A stretch of 13,203 bases of DNA from assembly GCA_964370475.1 (NCBI GenBank), contig CAYJJI010000025.1, positions 1-13,203 on the forward strand, in the 5' to 3' direction. The position numbers and the translations under genes were made by a program. Below, piece after piece: positions 1-6,091 of this stretch. The stretch comes from CAYJCL01 sp964370475 (GTDB lineage: Bacteria > Bacillota_I > Bacilli_A > RF39 > UBA660). Every line of letters begins with the position of its first letter. Position 1 is the stretch's first letter. The notes under the pieces are model-generated. The model was not told the origin of the DNA and made no database searches. It saw only the letters and a program-made list of their open reading frames with translations.

Positions 1-6
1 TTATGA

Positions 7-12
7 TATAAT
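7..12 (+). promoter_or_regulatory. Extended -10 promoter for the CmpB-like gene
   Basis: A perfect TATAAT at 7-12 is preceded by TGA (4-6), giving the extended -10 form TGnTATAAT. The gene starts 22 nt after the box, so the leader would be about 15 nt. Any -35 element lies outside the window. Nearly the same sequence recurs at 6063-6071 and 6949-6957. Promoter function is inferred from sequence only. Confidence 0.7.
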
Positions 13-34
13 AGTTTTAGAATGGAAGTTATTT

Positions 35-679
35 ATGAAGAGTAGTAAAATGATGTTTTTATGTAAGTATTTTTGGATATTTTACATAGCTTCTATATTT
101 GGGTATTGTGTGGAAGTATTGTGGTGTTATTATAGATTTTCTAGATTTGATAATAGGAGTGGAGTTATTTTTGAAAAAATTAATCCTATATATGGAATGG
201 TGGCTTTGATACTTACTTTTATTTTATATAAGTATCGAAACAAAAATATTGTTTTCATTTTCTTTTTATCAGCTGTTGCTGGATCAATGTTTGAGGCTTT
301 ATGTAGTTTTGTACAGCAGTTAGTATTTGGAACATCTTCCTGGCATTATGGTCCTCACTTGTGGGGTATTTTAGGTGGTCATGCTAGTTTAATGTATGCT
401 ATTTTATGGGGGATTTTAGGGGTTATATGGATTAAGTTGATTCATCCATTTGCTATTAAAGCTTTAGATAAAGTTAAGTTTAATGTTCTTAAAGTTTTAA
501 CTATTATCTTTTTATCGATATTTATTGTTGATGTTATTTTTTCTTCATTAGCTGTTATTAGATACTCTAATAGAGCTAATGGAGTTGAAGCTGGTAATGT
601 AGTTGATGAGTTTTTTGATAAATATTTAGATGATGAATTTATGAAGAGTATTTATCCTAATATGAAAGTAGTTAAATAA
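35..679 (+). CDS. Putative ABC transporter permease, CmpB family (DUF1113-type membrane protein)
   Basis: This 214-residue polytopic membrane protein has about five hydrophobic segments, near residues 12-32, 50-66, 72-92, 115-138 and 150-172. The pattern matches the CmpB ('ABC_trans_CmpB') family of Firmicutes: a Phe/Gly/Glu motif in the first membrane segment (FGYCVE, 22-27), a Pro-Ile-Tyr-Gly motif (51-54) opening the second, a Glu in the third (E87), and the 'W-x-Y-GP' plus 'WG' signature around 103-126. Family members are labelled putative ABC permeases, but their substrate and mechanism are not established. The charged C-terminal tail (about 178-214) should be cytosolic. The ATG at 35 has GGAAG at 24-28, 6 nt upstream. 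The gene has its own promoter and a strong terminator, so it is probably monocistronic. Family assignment is fairly secure; function is unknown. Confidence 0.75.
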   Translation: MKSSKMMFLCKYFWIFYIASIFGYCVEVLWCYYRFSRFDNRSGVIFEKINPIYGMVALILTFILYKYRNKNIVFIFFLSAVAGSMFEALCSFVQQLVFGTSSWHYGPHLWGILGGHASLMYAILWGILGVIWIKLIHPFAIKALDKVKFNVLKVLTIIFLSIFIVDVIFSSLAVIRYSNRANGVEAGNVVDEFFDKYLDDEFMKSIYPNMKVVK

Positions 680-683
680 ATGT

Positions 684-725
684 AAAATTTCCTAGGTTTT
701 TATCTAGGAAATTTTGTCGTTTTTT
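684..725 (+). terminator. Rho-independent terminator after the CmpB-like gene
   Basis: A perfect 12-bp inverted repeat (684-695 with 704-715, containing CCTAG/CTAGG) encloses an 8-nt loop. It is followed by GTCG and a run of six T. It starts 5 nt after the stop codon. The T-run touches the next promoter, so termination and reinitiation are packed within about 50 nt. Confidence 0.9.
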
Positions 726-733
726 GGTATAAT
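725..733 (+). promoter_or_regulatory. Extended -10 promoter for the dockerin/cohesin operon
   Basis: TGGTATAAT (TG at 725-726, TATAAT at 728-733) is an extended -10 box. No convincing -35 sits 16-18 bp upstream, since that stretch is the right arm of the preceding terminator. The box ends 24 nt before the start codon at 758, predicting a leader of about 17 nt. Confidence 0.7.
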
Positions 734-757
734 GGTTAAATGATAGGAAGGTGAAAA

Positions 758-2779
758 ATGAAGCGTTTTGTTAATATTGTTGTTATTTTGGCTATGGTTA
801 TGTCTTTGTTTTCACCTCTTAGTGTTCATGCTGTTGAGAGTTATGTTGGGACAGTTACTGCTAGTAGTGGTGTTAGAGTAAGAACTGGACCCGGTACTAA
901 TCATGATTATGTTGATTTTTTAGCTAGTGGTGCTACTGTAGATATGGTAAGTACTGATTTGCATGCTGATGAAGGTGGCTGTGAAGGTGGCTGGTATGAA
1001 ATTTATTATGAAGAAGGCAAGAAAGGATTTTCTTGCGCTGAGTATTTTGATGTTAGAGTTAAGATAATTTATGAAGATAATAAAGAACCAGTTACTGATT
1101 ATGAGAAAGTATTGCATGAAGCAGGGTTTCCTAGTTCTTATTGGCCAGCGTTAACTGATATTCATAATGAACATCCTTCTTGGGAGTTTGTAGCTGTAGA
1201 TACTGGATTAGATTTTTATGGTGCTGTTTCAGTGCAATCAGTTGTTGGTAAGAGTTTGATACAAACTTCTTATGAGGGTTATAAATCTACTTCTGAAGGT
1301 TCTTATGATTATTTAACAGATAGTTTTAAAGCTTTGGAAGCTGGAAGTTGGTATGCAGCAGATAGTGATGTAGTTGCATATTATATGGATCCTAGAAATT
1401 TCTTAAATGAAGTTAATGTATTTATGTTTGAAAAACTTAATTATGATACTTCCGTAGGTGAGGCGGATTATACGACGGCTTTAAATAATTTGCTTGGATC
1501 ATCTTATTTAAAAGATAATGTTAATGATTTTTTAACTGCTGGTAGAGATTATGATGTTAATCCAGTTTATCTTGCATCGCTAGCGCTTCAAGAAACTGGA
1601 TATAATGGTTCTGCTGCTACTAGTGGTAATGAATTTAGTTATACTGATTCATTGGGAGTTACTAGAACTTATAGTAGTTTATATAATGTTTATAATATTG
1701 GAGCTTATACAAGTTCTAATCCTGTTATTTTAGGTCTTATTTTTGCAAATGGTGGAGCTGTTCCTGGAAGTACATCTACTTCTTATGGTAGAGCATGGAA
1801 TACTTTATCTAAATCAATAATTGGTGGTGGAGAGTATATATCTGCTGGATATATAAGTAAAGGGCAATATACTACTTATTTTAAAAAGTTCAATGTTGAT
1901 CCTAATGCTTATTTTGATACTTCACATCAATATCAAACTAATATTCAAGCGCCGGTTGCTGAATCAAGTAAAAGTTATAATGCTTATGAAGGTAGTGGAC
2001 AGTTAGGAATGGATTTTACTTTTTCTATTCCAGTATATGATAATATGCCTAGTGAAACTAATTTACCTGGTAAAGGTAATCCTAATAATCATTTAGCTTC
2101 TATTAAAATTAATGGTGTTGATATTATTAATTTTAAACATGATAGTTATGTATATGAAGTACCAGTATCAGTTGATTCATTAAGTGCATCAGTTAGTGCT
2201 GTTGCACTTAATGATGAGGCGGCTATAACTGGTGGTGGAGAAGTTACAATTACTGAGGATAGTACACAAGTTACATTGAAAGTAGAAGCTGGTAATGGTG
2301 ATATTTTAGATTATACTGTGTATTTAGTTAAGACTGATGGTTTATCTATGAGTGCAAAGGATGTTGTTAATAACTCTGACTTATCCACAGATGGATCGTA
2401 TTTAAATGGTTTATCTACGGGGAATACAGTAGAGAATTTGACAGAGACTTTACGAAAAGTGTCTAATGGTGTAAATGTAAGTGTAAAAACTATTTCTGGG
2501 GCTAGCAAAACAGAAGGCAAGCTTGGAACTGGTGATATAGTTACTATCACTAATGGTACTAATAGTGAGAACTTTAGTGTAGTTATCAATGGAGATAGTG
2601 ATGGAGATGGAGATATAACTATTTTGGATTTGTTGAAAGTTCAAAAGGATATATTAAATTATAGTAAATTAGAAACTTATTATTTTAAAGCTGGTGATGT
2701 TGATAATAATGGAGTTATTGATATTTTAGATTTATTGTTAGTTCAAAAACACATCTTAGGTTATACAGTTATTAGATAA
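758..2779 (+). CDS. Secreted dockerin-bearing cell-wall hydrolase: SH3b, glucosaminidase-like domain, cadherin-like domain, type I dockerin
   Basis: This 673-residue secreted protein probably cleaves peptidoglycan glycan strands. Residues 1-25 form a signal peptide (Lys-Arg, hydrophobic core, Ala-x-Ala-like end at VHA). Residues 28-98 are a bacterial SH3 domain with the 'VRVRTGPGTNHD' signature. Residues about 115-390 match the LytD/LytG-like N-acetylglucosaminidase region of Firmicutes autolysins (motifs HPSWEF, YYMDPRNFLNE, LALQETGY). E279 in the last motif is the likely catalytic Glu. Residues 441-526 resemble a cadherin-like beta-sandwich. Residues 528-610 match an unnamed module that often precedes dockerins. 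Residues 611-669 are a two-repeat type I dockerin with complete calcium loops (D613/D615/D617/D624 and D647/D649/N651/D658). AGGAAGGTG at 745-753 supports the ATG at 758. The stop overlaps the Shine-Dalgarno site of the cohesin gene, so the pair is co-transcribed. The domain calls are strong; glucosaminidase specificity is inferred. Confidence 0.88.
   Translation: MKRFVNIVVILAMVMSLFSPLSVHAVESYVGTVTASSGVRVRTGPGTNHDYVDFLASGATVDMVSTDLHADEGGCEGGWYEIYYEEGKKGFSCAEYFDVRVKIIYEDNKEPVTDYEKVLHEAGFPSSYWPALTDIHNEHPSWEFVAVDTGLDFYGAVSVQSVVGKSLIQTSYEGYKSTSEGSYDYLTDSFKALEAGSWYAADSDVVAYYMDPRNFLNEVNVFMFEKLNYDTSVGEADYTTALNNLLGSSYLKDNVNDFLTAGRDYDVNPVYLASLALQETGYNGSAATSGNEFSYTDSLGVTRTYSSLYNVYNIGAYTSSNPVILGLIFANGGAVPGSTSTSYGRAWNTLSKSIIGGGEYISAGYISKGQYTTYFKKFNVDPNAYFDTSHQYQTNIQAPVAESSKSYNAYEGSGQLGMDFTFSIPVYDNMPSETNLPGKGNPNNHLASIKINGVDIINFKHDSYVYEVPVSVDSLSASVSAVALNDEAAITGGGEVTITEDSTQVTLKVEAGNGDILDYTVYLVKTDGLSMSAKDVVNNSDLSTDGSYLNGLSTGNTVENLTETLRKVSNGVNVSVKTISGASKTEGKLGTGDIVTITNGTNSENFSVVINGDSDGDGDITILDLLKVQKDILNYSKLETYYFKAGDVDNNGVIDILDLLLVQKHILGYTVIR
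2588..2764 (+). other. Type I dockerin domain (C-terminus of the hydrolase)
   Basis: Residues 611-669 hold two tandem F-hand-like repeats spaced 34 residues apart. Each has Asp/Asn at calcium-loop positions 1, 3 and 5, Gly at 6, Ile at 8 and Asp at 12. Positions 10 and 11, which set cohesin specificity in type I dockerins, are Ile-Leu in both repeats. Both helices carry the same LDLLxVQKxIL pattern. This internal symmetry is what permits dual-mode binding in classical dockerins. Confidence 0.9.
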
Positions 2780-2789
2780 GGAGAAATAT

Positions 2790-4166
2790 ATGAAAATTTT
2801 AAGTAAGGTTATGTTGGTAATAGGGTCTTTTTTTCTATTATCGTTAAGTGCTGATGCATCTAGTGCAACAGTATCTGTTAAATCTAATTATTCTCAAATT
2901 TTAGTTGGAAATACAGTTACTGTAACAGTAACTGTGTCATCTTCTGAAGCTTTAGGATCTTGGAAGTATTCACTCAATTATAATTCAACAGTCTTTACCT
3001 TAGTTAGTGGTAATTTGACTGTTGCTGAGCCTGCTGATAATCCAAATACAAAAACTAAAACGTATACATACACTTTTAAAGCGAAAAACAGTGGTTCTGG
3101 AACTTTTAGTATTGGTAGTTCTAATGTTGCTAACTGGGATGGTAATTATTTAACTACTACAACTGCTTCTAAAACTGTTAAAGTTATTACTCAAGCTGAA
3201 TTAGAAGCTAGTTATAGTAAAAATAATAATCTTAAATCTTTAGAGGTTGTTGGATTTGAATTAGATCAACCATTTAGTAGCGATGTTGCTGAGTACAATG
3301 TATCAGTTCCTGAAGGAACTGAGCTTATTGAACTTGCGGCTACTAGGGAAGATTCTAAATCTTCTGTATCAGGTACTGGTGAGTTAGAAGTGTCTTATGG
3401 ACTTAATAAGTTTGAAGTAGTAGTAACAGCTCAAAATGGTTCAACTAAAACTTATATAGTTAATGTTACTGTTGAAGATAAGAATCCAATAGAAGTTAAT
3501 ATTTTAGATAATGTTTATACGTTACTCAAAGATAAAAGAGGTTTAGTAGCTCCTGCTACGTTTGTAGAAACAACGGTTAGTATTAATGGAGTGGAAATAC
3601 CTGCTTTATATGGAGAGTTATTAGATGTTACTTTAGTTGGAGTTAAAGATGTTGATGGTAATATTTTATTAGCCAAGTATGATGCTGATAACAACAAATA
3701 TGAATTATATGTTGAATTATCTTTTGTTACTTTTAATGTGATTCCGCTTGCTTATGATAAGGAAATAGAAGGATATACATTAAAAGAAGTTAAGATTAAT
3801 GATAAATTAGTTAATGTTTACGTTAAAGAAGATAGTGATTTTTATTTAATATATGGTACTAATACTGTAACTGGTAAGAATGCTTTATATAAATATGATA
3901 GTGTTGAAGGTACTGTTCAAAGATATGAAGAAACTGTTGGTGGAAGTGATGAGCTTGCTTTATACAAAACTGCTACTGCAGCACTTGGTTTTATTACTGC
4001 AGCATCGTTTATATCAATAACAGTTATTGGTTCTAGAAGAAAAAGTAGAGTAAAAGCTATTAATGATAATATTTTTACTGATGATTATAAAGCTAGTATT
4101 TCTGAAACTAGTGATGATGATGTTTTTGACTTATTGAATGAAAAAAAGAGTAAAAAAAGAAAATAA
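2790..4166 (+). CDS. Membrane-anchored cohesin-type surface protein (cohesin, cadherin-like domain, C-terminal TM)
   Basis: This 458-residue type I membrane protein is a candidate receptor for the dockerin of the gene just upstream. Residues 1-24 are a signal peptide. Residues 26-134 form an all-beta domain with the cohesin pattern: a GNTVTVTVTV strand (40-49), then a 'W-x-Y-x-L-x-Y-N' strand (58-65), an F-x-L-V-S-G turn (69-74), and a late Y-x-F-K-A (94-98) segment. Residues 145-228 are a cadherin-like beta-sandwich resembling the one in the hydrolase. Residues 235-385 are an unassigned domain rich in beta strands. Residues about 392-413 are a transmembrane helix followed by RRKSR, then a roughly 40-residue cytosolic tail with an acidic stretch and a basic end. 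I see no LPXTG motif, so anchoring appears to be by the helix. It starts 10 nt after the hydrolase, and AGGAG at 2779-2783 overlaps that gene's stop codon. The cohesin call rests on recalled sequence pattern and is good but not certain. Confidence 0.78.
   Translation: MKILSKVMLVIGSFFLLSLSADASSATVSVKSNYSQILVGNTVTVTVTVSSSEALGSWKYSLNYNSTVFTLVSGNLTVAEPADNPNTKTKTYTYTFKAKNSGSGTFSIGSSNVANWDGNYLTTTTASKTVKVITQAELEASYSKNNNLKSLEVVGFELDQPFSSDVAEYNVSVPEGTELIELAATREDSKSSVSGTGELEVSYGLNKFEVVVTAQNGSTKTYIVNVTVEDKNPIEVNILDNVYTLLKDKRGLVAPATFVETTVSINGVEIPALYGELLDVTLVGVKDVDGNILLAKYDADNNKYELYVELSFVTFNVIPLAYDKEIEGYTLKEVKINDKLVNVYVKEDSDFYLIYGTNTVTGKNALYKYDSVEGTVQRYEETVGGSDELALYKTATAALGFITAASFISITVIGSRRKSRVKAINDNIFTDDYKASISETSDDDVFDLLNEKKSKKRK
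2865..3191 (+). other. Cohesin-type domain
   Basis: Residues 26-134 of the anchor protein have the length and strand pattern of a cohesin: an ATVSVKS opening strand, the GNTVTVTVTV strand, a 'YSLNYNSTVFTLVSG' centre, and a closing KTVKV strand. The main alternative is a generic immunoglobulin-like or CBM-like surface domain. The dockerin encoded immediately upstream makes cohesin the better reading. Confidence 0.72.
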
Positions 4167-4190
4167 ATGTGTAAATTTGCTTGTTTATTT

Positions 4191-4217
4191 AAGATAAATC
4201 GTTGATTTATCTTTTTT
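4191..4217 (+). terminator. Rho-independent terminator after the dockerin/cohesin operon
   Basis: A perfect 10-bp inverted repeat (AAGATAAATC at 4191-4200 with GATTTATCTT at 4204-4213) has a 3-nt loop and runs directly into a T-tract (4212-4217, then CTTT). It lies 24 nt after the stop codon. Confidence 0.85.
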
Positions 4218-4233
4218 CTTTGAAAAAATAGAG

Positions 4234-4239
4234 TATAAT
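4234..4239 (+). promoter_or_regulatory. -10 promoter box for the TagO/WecA-like gene
   Basis: TATAAT at 4234-4239 lies between the terminator and the gene. It lacks the TGn extension seen in the other promoters, having GAG instead, and no clear -35 is present. With the usual 6-7 nt to the start site, the transcript would begin close to the Shine-Dalgarno site at 4246, leaving a leader of only about 10 nt. Confidence 0.6.
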
Positions 4240-4245
4240 ATTTTT

Positions 4246-4250
4246 AGGTG
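4246..4250 (+). promoter_or_regulatory. Shine-Dalgarno site that sets the TagO/WecA-like start
   Basis: AGGTG at 4246-4250 lies 6 nt before ATG 4257. An in-frame GTG at 4248 would place the start codon inside this ribosome binding site and leave it none of its own, so the start is assigned to 4257. Confidence 0.75.
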
Positions 4251-4256
4251 ATTTAT

Positions 4257-5411
4257 ATGGAATTAACTATTAATGGCATAAATTTATATTTAATAATTTT
4301 AGTCACATTTTGTGTTAGTGCTTCTTTGATGCCTGTTATAAAGAAACTAGCAGTGCATGTTGGAGCTATGGATATACCTAACGCTAGAAAAGTTCATTCT
4401 AAACCGATTCCTAGAATGGGTGGTCTTGGGATATTTTGTGCCTTTTTGGTAGGGTATATGTTGTTTGGTCAATTAAGTACTCAAATGATTTCAATTCTTA
4501 TTGGAGGATTTTTATTAGTAATTATTGGAATGCTTGATGATATTAAGGAAGTTCAAGCTAGATATAGATTTGTTATTCACATTGTATCTGCTTGTATAGT
4601 TGTATTTTATGGTGGAATTTATTTTACTGAAGTTACTTTATTTGGTTATTTAATTGAATGGCATCCGTTGATTATGCAATTGATTGCAGTATTTTTTATA
4701 ATAGCTATTACAAATGCTATTAACATTATTGATGGTTTAGATGGTTTGTCCTCTGGAATTTCTGTTATATATTTTGCTACCATAGCTATAATAGCATTTA
4801 TATTAAATCTTAGCGGAGGGTTAGATGTCATTTTATCTTTAATTATGATTGGTTCTGTACTTGGTTATCTTTTATTTAATTTTCATCCAGCATCAATTTT
4901 TATGGGTGATGGAGGAAGTTGCTTTATTGGATTTATGATTGCTGTAATATCTCTTTTAGGATTTAAAGCTGCTACTTTAACTTCTTTGATTGTTCCTTTA
5001 TTGATATTAGCTATTCCAATAGTTGATACATTACTTGCAATGATAAGAAGAATAATAAAACATAGACATATTATGGAAGCTGATAAAGAACATTTTCATC
5101 ATCAATTGCTTAATATGAAGTTTAGTACTACTAAAACTGTTTTAATAATTTACTTTATTAATATATTGTTTTCAGCTGTTTCTATATTTTATGTATTAGG
5201 TAATAATCAACTAGCTATTACTATTTATATTATATTAATGATAGGTTTGTTATATATGGTTTTAAATACTACTATTTTATATAATAAAAATAATCAAACT
5301 GTTATAGAAAATGTTACTGATGAGATTGAAGACATTGTAGAGGAAAGCAAAAAATATAATAAAAAGAAAAAAAGAAAAAAGAAAAGTAAAATGAAGAAAA
5401 AGAAACGTTAA
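4257..5411 (+). CDS. tagO: Undecaprenyl-phosphate GlcNAc-1-phosphate transferase (WecA/TagO/RgpG-like)
   Basis: This polytopic membrane enzyme moves a sugar 1-phosphate, typically GlcNAc-1-P from UDP-GlcNAc, onto undecaprenyl phosphate. That step starts wall teichoic acid or wall polysaccharide synthesis. The 384-residue protein has about 11 hydrophobic segments and the MraY/WecA family motifs: 'PRMGG' (52-56), the Asp-Asp pair D94/D95 before a Lys (metal/substrate loop), 'NAINIIDGLDGLSSG' (153-167), 'FMGDGGS' (215-221, catalytic-region D218), and the WecA-type 'HRHIMEADKEHFHHQ' (269-283). The His-rich last motif separates the WecA/TagO branch from MraY. The C-terminus is an unusual cytosolic lysine-rich tail (363-384), written in an almost pure purine stretch near 5340-5407. 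The gene has its own promoter and terminator. The family is certain; the exact sugar is inferred from relatives. RgpG of streptococci is the functional analogue if the polymer contains rhamnose. Confidence 0.9.
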   Translation: MELTINGINLYLIILVTFCVSASLMPVIKKLAVHVGAMDIPNARKVHSKPIPRMGGLGIFCAFLVGYMLFGQLSTQMISILIGGFLLVIIGMLDDIKEVQARYRFVIHIVSACIVVFYGGIYFTEVTLFGYLIEWHPLIMQLIAVFFIIAITNAINIIDGLDGLSSGISVIYFATIAIIAFILNLSGGLDVILSLIMIGSVLGYLLFNFHPASIFMGDGGSCFIGFMIAVISLLGFKAATLTSLIVPLLILAIPIVDTLLAMIRRIIKHRHIMEADKEHFHHQLLNMKFSTTKTVLIIYFINILFSAVSIFYVLGNNQLAITIYIILMIGLLYMVLNTTILYNKNNQTVIENVTDEIEDIVEESKKYNKKKKRKKKSKMKKKKR

Positions 5412-5437
5412 ACATAGTGTAAAATTGCTATGTTTTT
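5410..5437 (+). terminator. Rho-independent terminator after the TagO-like gene
   Basis: An 8-bp inverted repeat (AAACATAG at 5410-5417 with CTATGTTT at 5428-5435) with a 10-nt loop is followed by TTTTTGTTTCTTT. The left arm overlaps the stop codon. The stem is AT-rich and modest. Confidence 0.7.
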
Positions 5438-5448
5438 GTTTCTTTATG

Positions 5449-5457
5449 TGATACTAT
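5449..5457 (+). promoter_or_regulatory. Extended -10 promoter for rmlC
   Basis: TGATACTAT (TG at 5449-5450, TACTAT at 5452-5457) is one base off the extended -10 consensus. It lies 20 nt before ATG 5478, predicting a leader of about 14 nt. There is no recognisable -35. Confidence 0.6.
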
Positions 5458-5467
5458 TTTTATGAAT

Positions 5468-5472
5468 GGAGG
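5468..5472 (+). promoter_or_regulatory. Shine-Dalgarno site that sets the RmlC start
   Basis: GGAGG at 5468-5472 is 5 nt upstream of ATG 5478. An in-frame ATG at 5466 overlaps this site and would lie almost at the predicted transcription start. The MKVIET start at 5478 also matches the usual N-terminus of RmlC proteins. Confidence 0.85.
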
Positions 5473-5477
5473 TATTT

Positions 5478-6038
5478 ATGAAAGTTATTGAAACCGAATT
5501 ACTTGATTGTGTTATTATTGAACCAGATGTTTTTGGTGATCATAGAGGATACTTTATGCAAACTCATAGTGAAAAAGATTTGATTTCTTTTGGACTAAAT
5601 TATCATTTTGTACAAGGTAATGAATCGTTTACTAAAGAAGAAGGTACATTAAGAGGACTTCATTTTCAATCTGATCCTATGTGTCAAACTAAGTTAGTTA
5701 GGGTTACAGGCGGTTCGGTATATGATGTTGTTGTCGATTTAAGGGAAGATTCACCATCATATATGAAATGGATTGGAGTAGAATTATCTGCTGAAAACAA
5801 AAGACAATTATTAGTTCCTAGGGGTTTTGCTCATGGATTTATAACTACAAGTCCAGATGTAACATTTAGTTATATGGTTGACAATTTTTATTCTAAGGAC
5901 CATGATGGAGGTATTATATTTAATGATGAATCATTAAATATTGATTGGGGATTTGATAATCCTATTTTGTCTGCTAAAGATGAAATTTTACCAACATTAG
6001 AAAATTGTCCTGTTAGATTTAAAAGGTTAAATAAATAG
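5478..6038 (+). CDS. rmlC: dTDP-4-dehydrorhamnose 3,5-epimerase
   Basis: RmlC is the third enzyme of dTDP-L-rhamnose synthesis: it epimerises C3 and C5 of dTDP-4-keto-6-deoxyglucose in the cytosol. The 186-residue cupin protein has the family's usual full length. It shows 'VFGDHRGYF' (18-26), the 'LRGLHFQ' motif with general-base His62, 'TKLVRV' with Lys72, 'LSAENKRQLLVPRGFAHGF' (103-121), Tyr132 at the position of the catalytic Tyr of Salmonella RmlC, and 'LSAKDE' with Asp168. All expected active-site residues are present. The partner genes rmlA, rmlB and rmlD are not in this window and must lie elsewhere, probably further along the locus. The gene sits between its own promoter and terminator rather than in an operon with its pathway partners. 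The assignment is very secure and points to rhamnose, or a related 6-deoxyhexose, in the surface polymer. Confidence 0.95.
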   Translation: MKVIETELLDCVIIEPDVFGDHRGYFMQTHSEKDLISFGLNYHFVQGNESFTKEEGTLRGLHFQSDPMCQTKLVRVTGGSVYDVVVDLREDSPSYMKWIGVELSAENKRQLLVPRGFAHGFITTSPDVTFSYMVDNFYSKDHDGGIIFNDESLNIDWGFDNPILSAKDEILPTLENCPVRFKRLNK

Positions 6039-6059
6039 TCTTATTACATAAGACTTTTT
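6037..6059 (+). terminator. Rho-independent terminator after rmlC
   Basis: An inverted repeat AGTCTTAT (6037-6044) / ATAAGACT (6048-6055) with a 3-nt loop is followed by a T-run to 6059. The left arm begins inside the rmlC stop codon, and the T-run ends 3 nt before the next extended -10 box. Confidence 0.75.
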
Positions 6060-6062
6060 ATG

Positions 6063-6071
6063 TGATATAAT
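6063..6071 (+). promoter_or_regulatory. Extended -10 promoter for the metallophosphoesterase gene
   Basis: TGATATAAT is a perfect extended -10 (TATAAT at 6066-6071), ending 20 nt before ATG 6092. From the box to the start codon it closely matches the promoter and leader at 4-37 (shared GTTTTAG then ATGG). AGGATGG at 6078-6084 serves as the ribosome binding site. Confidence 0.72.
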
Positions 6072-6091
6072 TGTTTTAGGATGGCGATTAT

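Noticed and set aside
920..1117. Antisense open frame of 65 codons within the hydrolase gene
   Set aside because: It lies wholly opposite a well-supported gene, has no recognisable protein features, and no ribosome site was evident. The other minus-strand frames (2311-2589, 2450-2644, 3515-3697, 4646-4831, 8641-8946, 10618-10845) were rejected for the same reason.
758..4166. Cellulosome component reading of the dockerin and cohesin genes
   Set aside because: The dockerin is attached to a peptidoglycan hydrolase, the anchor has one cohesin-type domain, and no carbohydrate-degrading enzyme or cellulose-binding domain is visible in the window.
4248..4256. GTG start for the TagO-like protein
   Set aside because: The GTG is part of the AGGTG ribosome binding site for ATG 4257 and would have no site of its own.
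5466..5477. Upstream ATG for RmlC
   Set aside because: It overlaps the GGAGG site used by ATG 5478, and RmlC proteins normally begin with the MKVIET-like sequence found at 5478.
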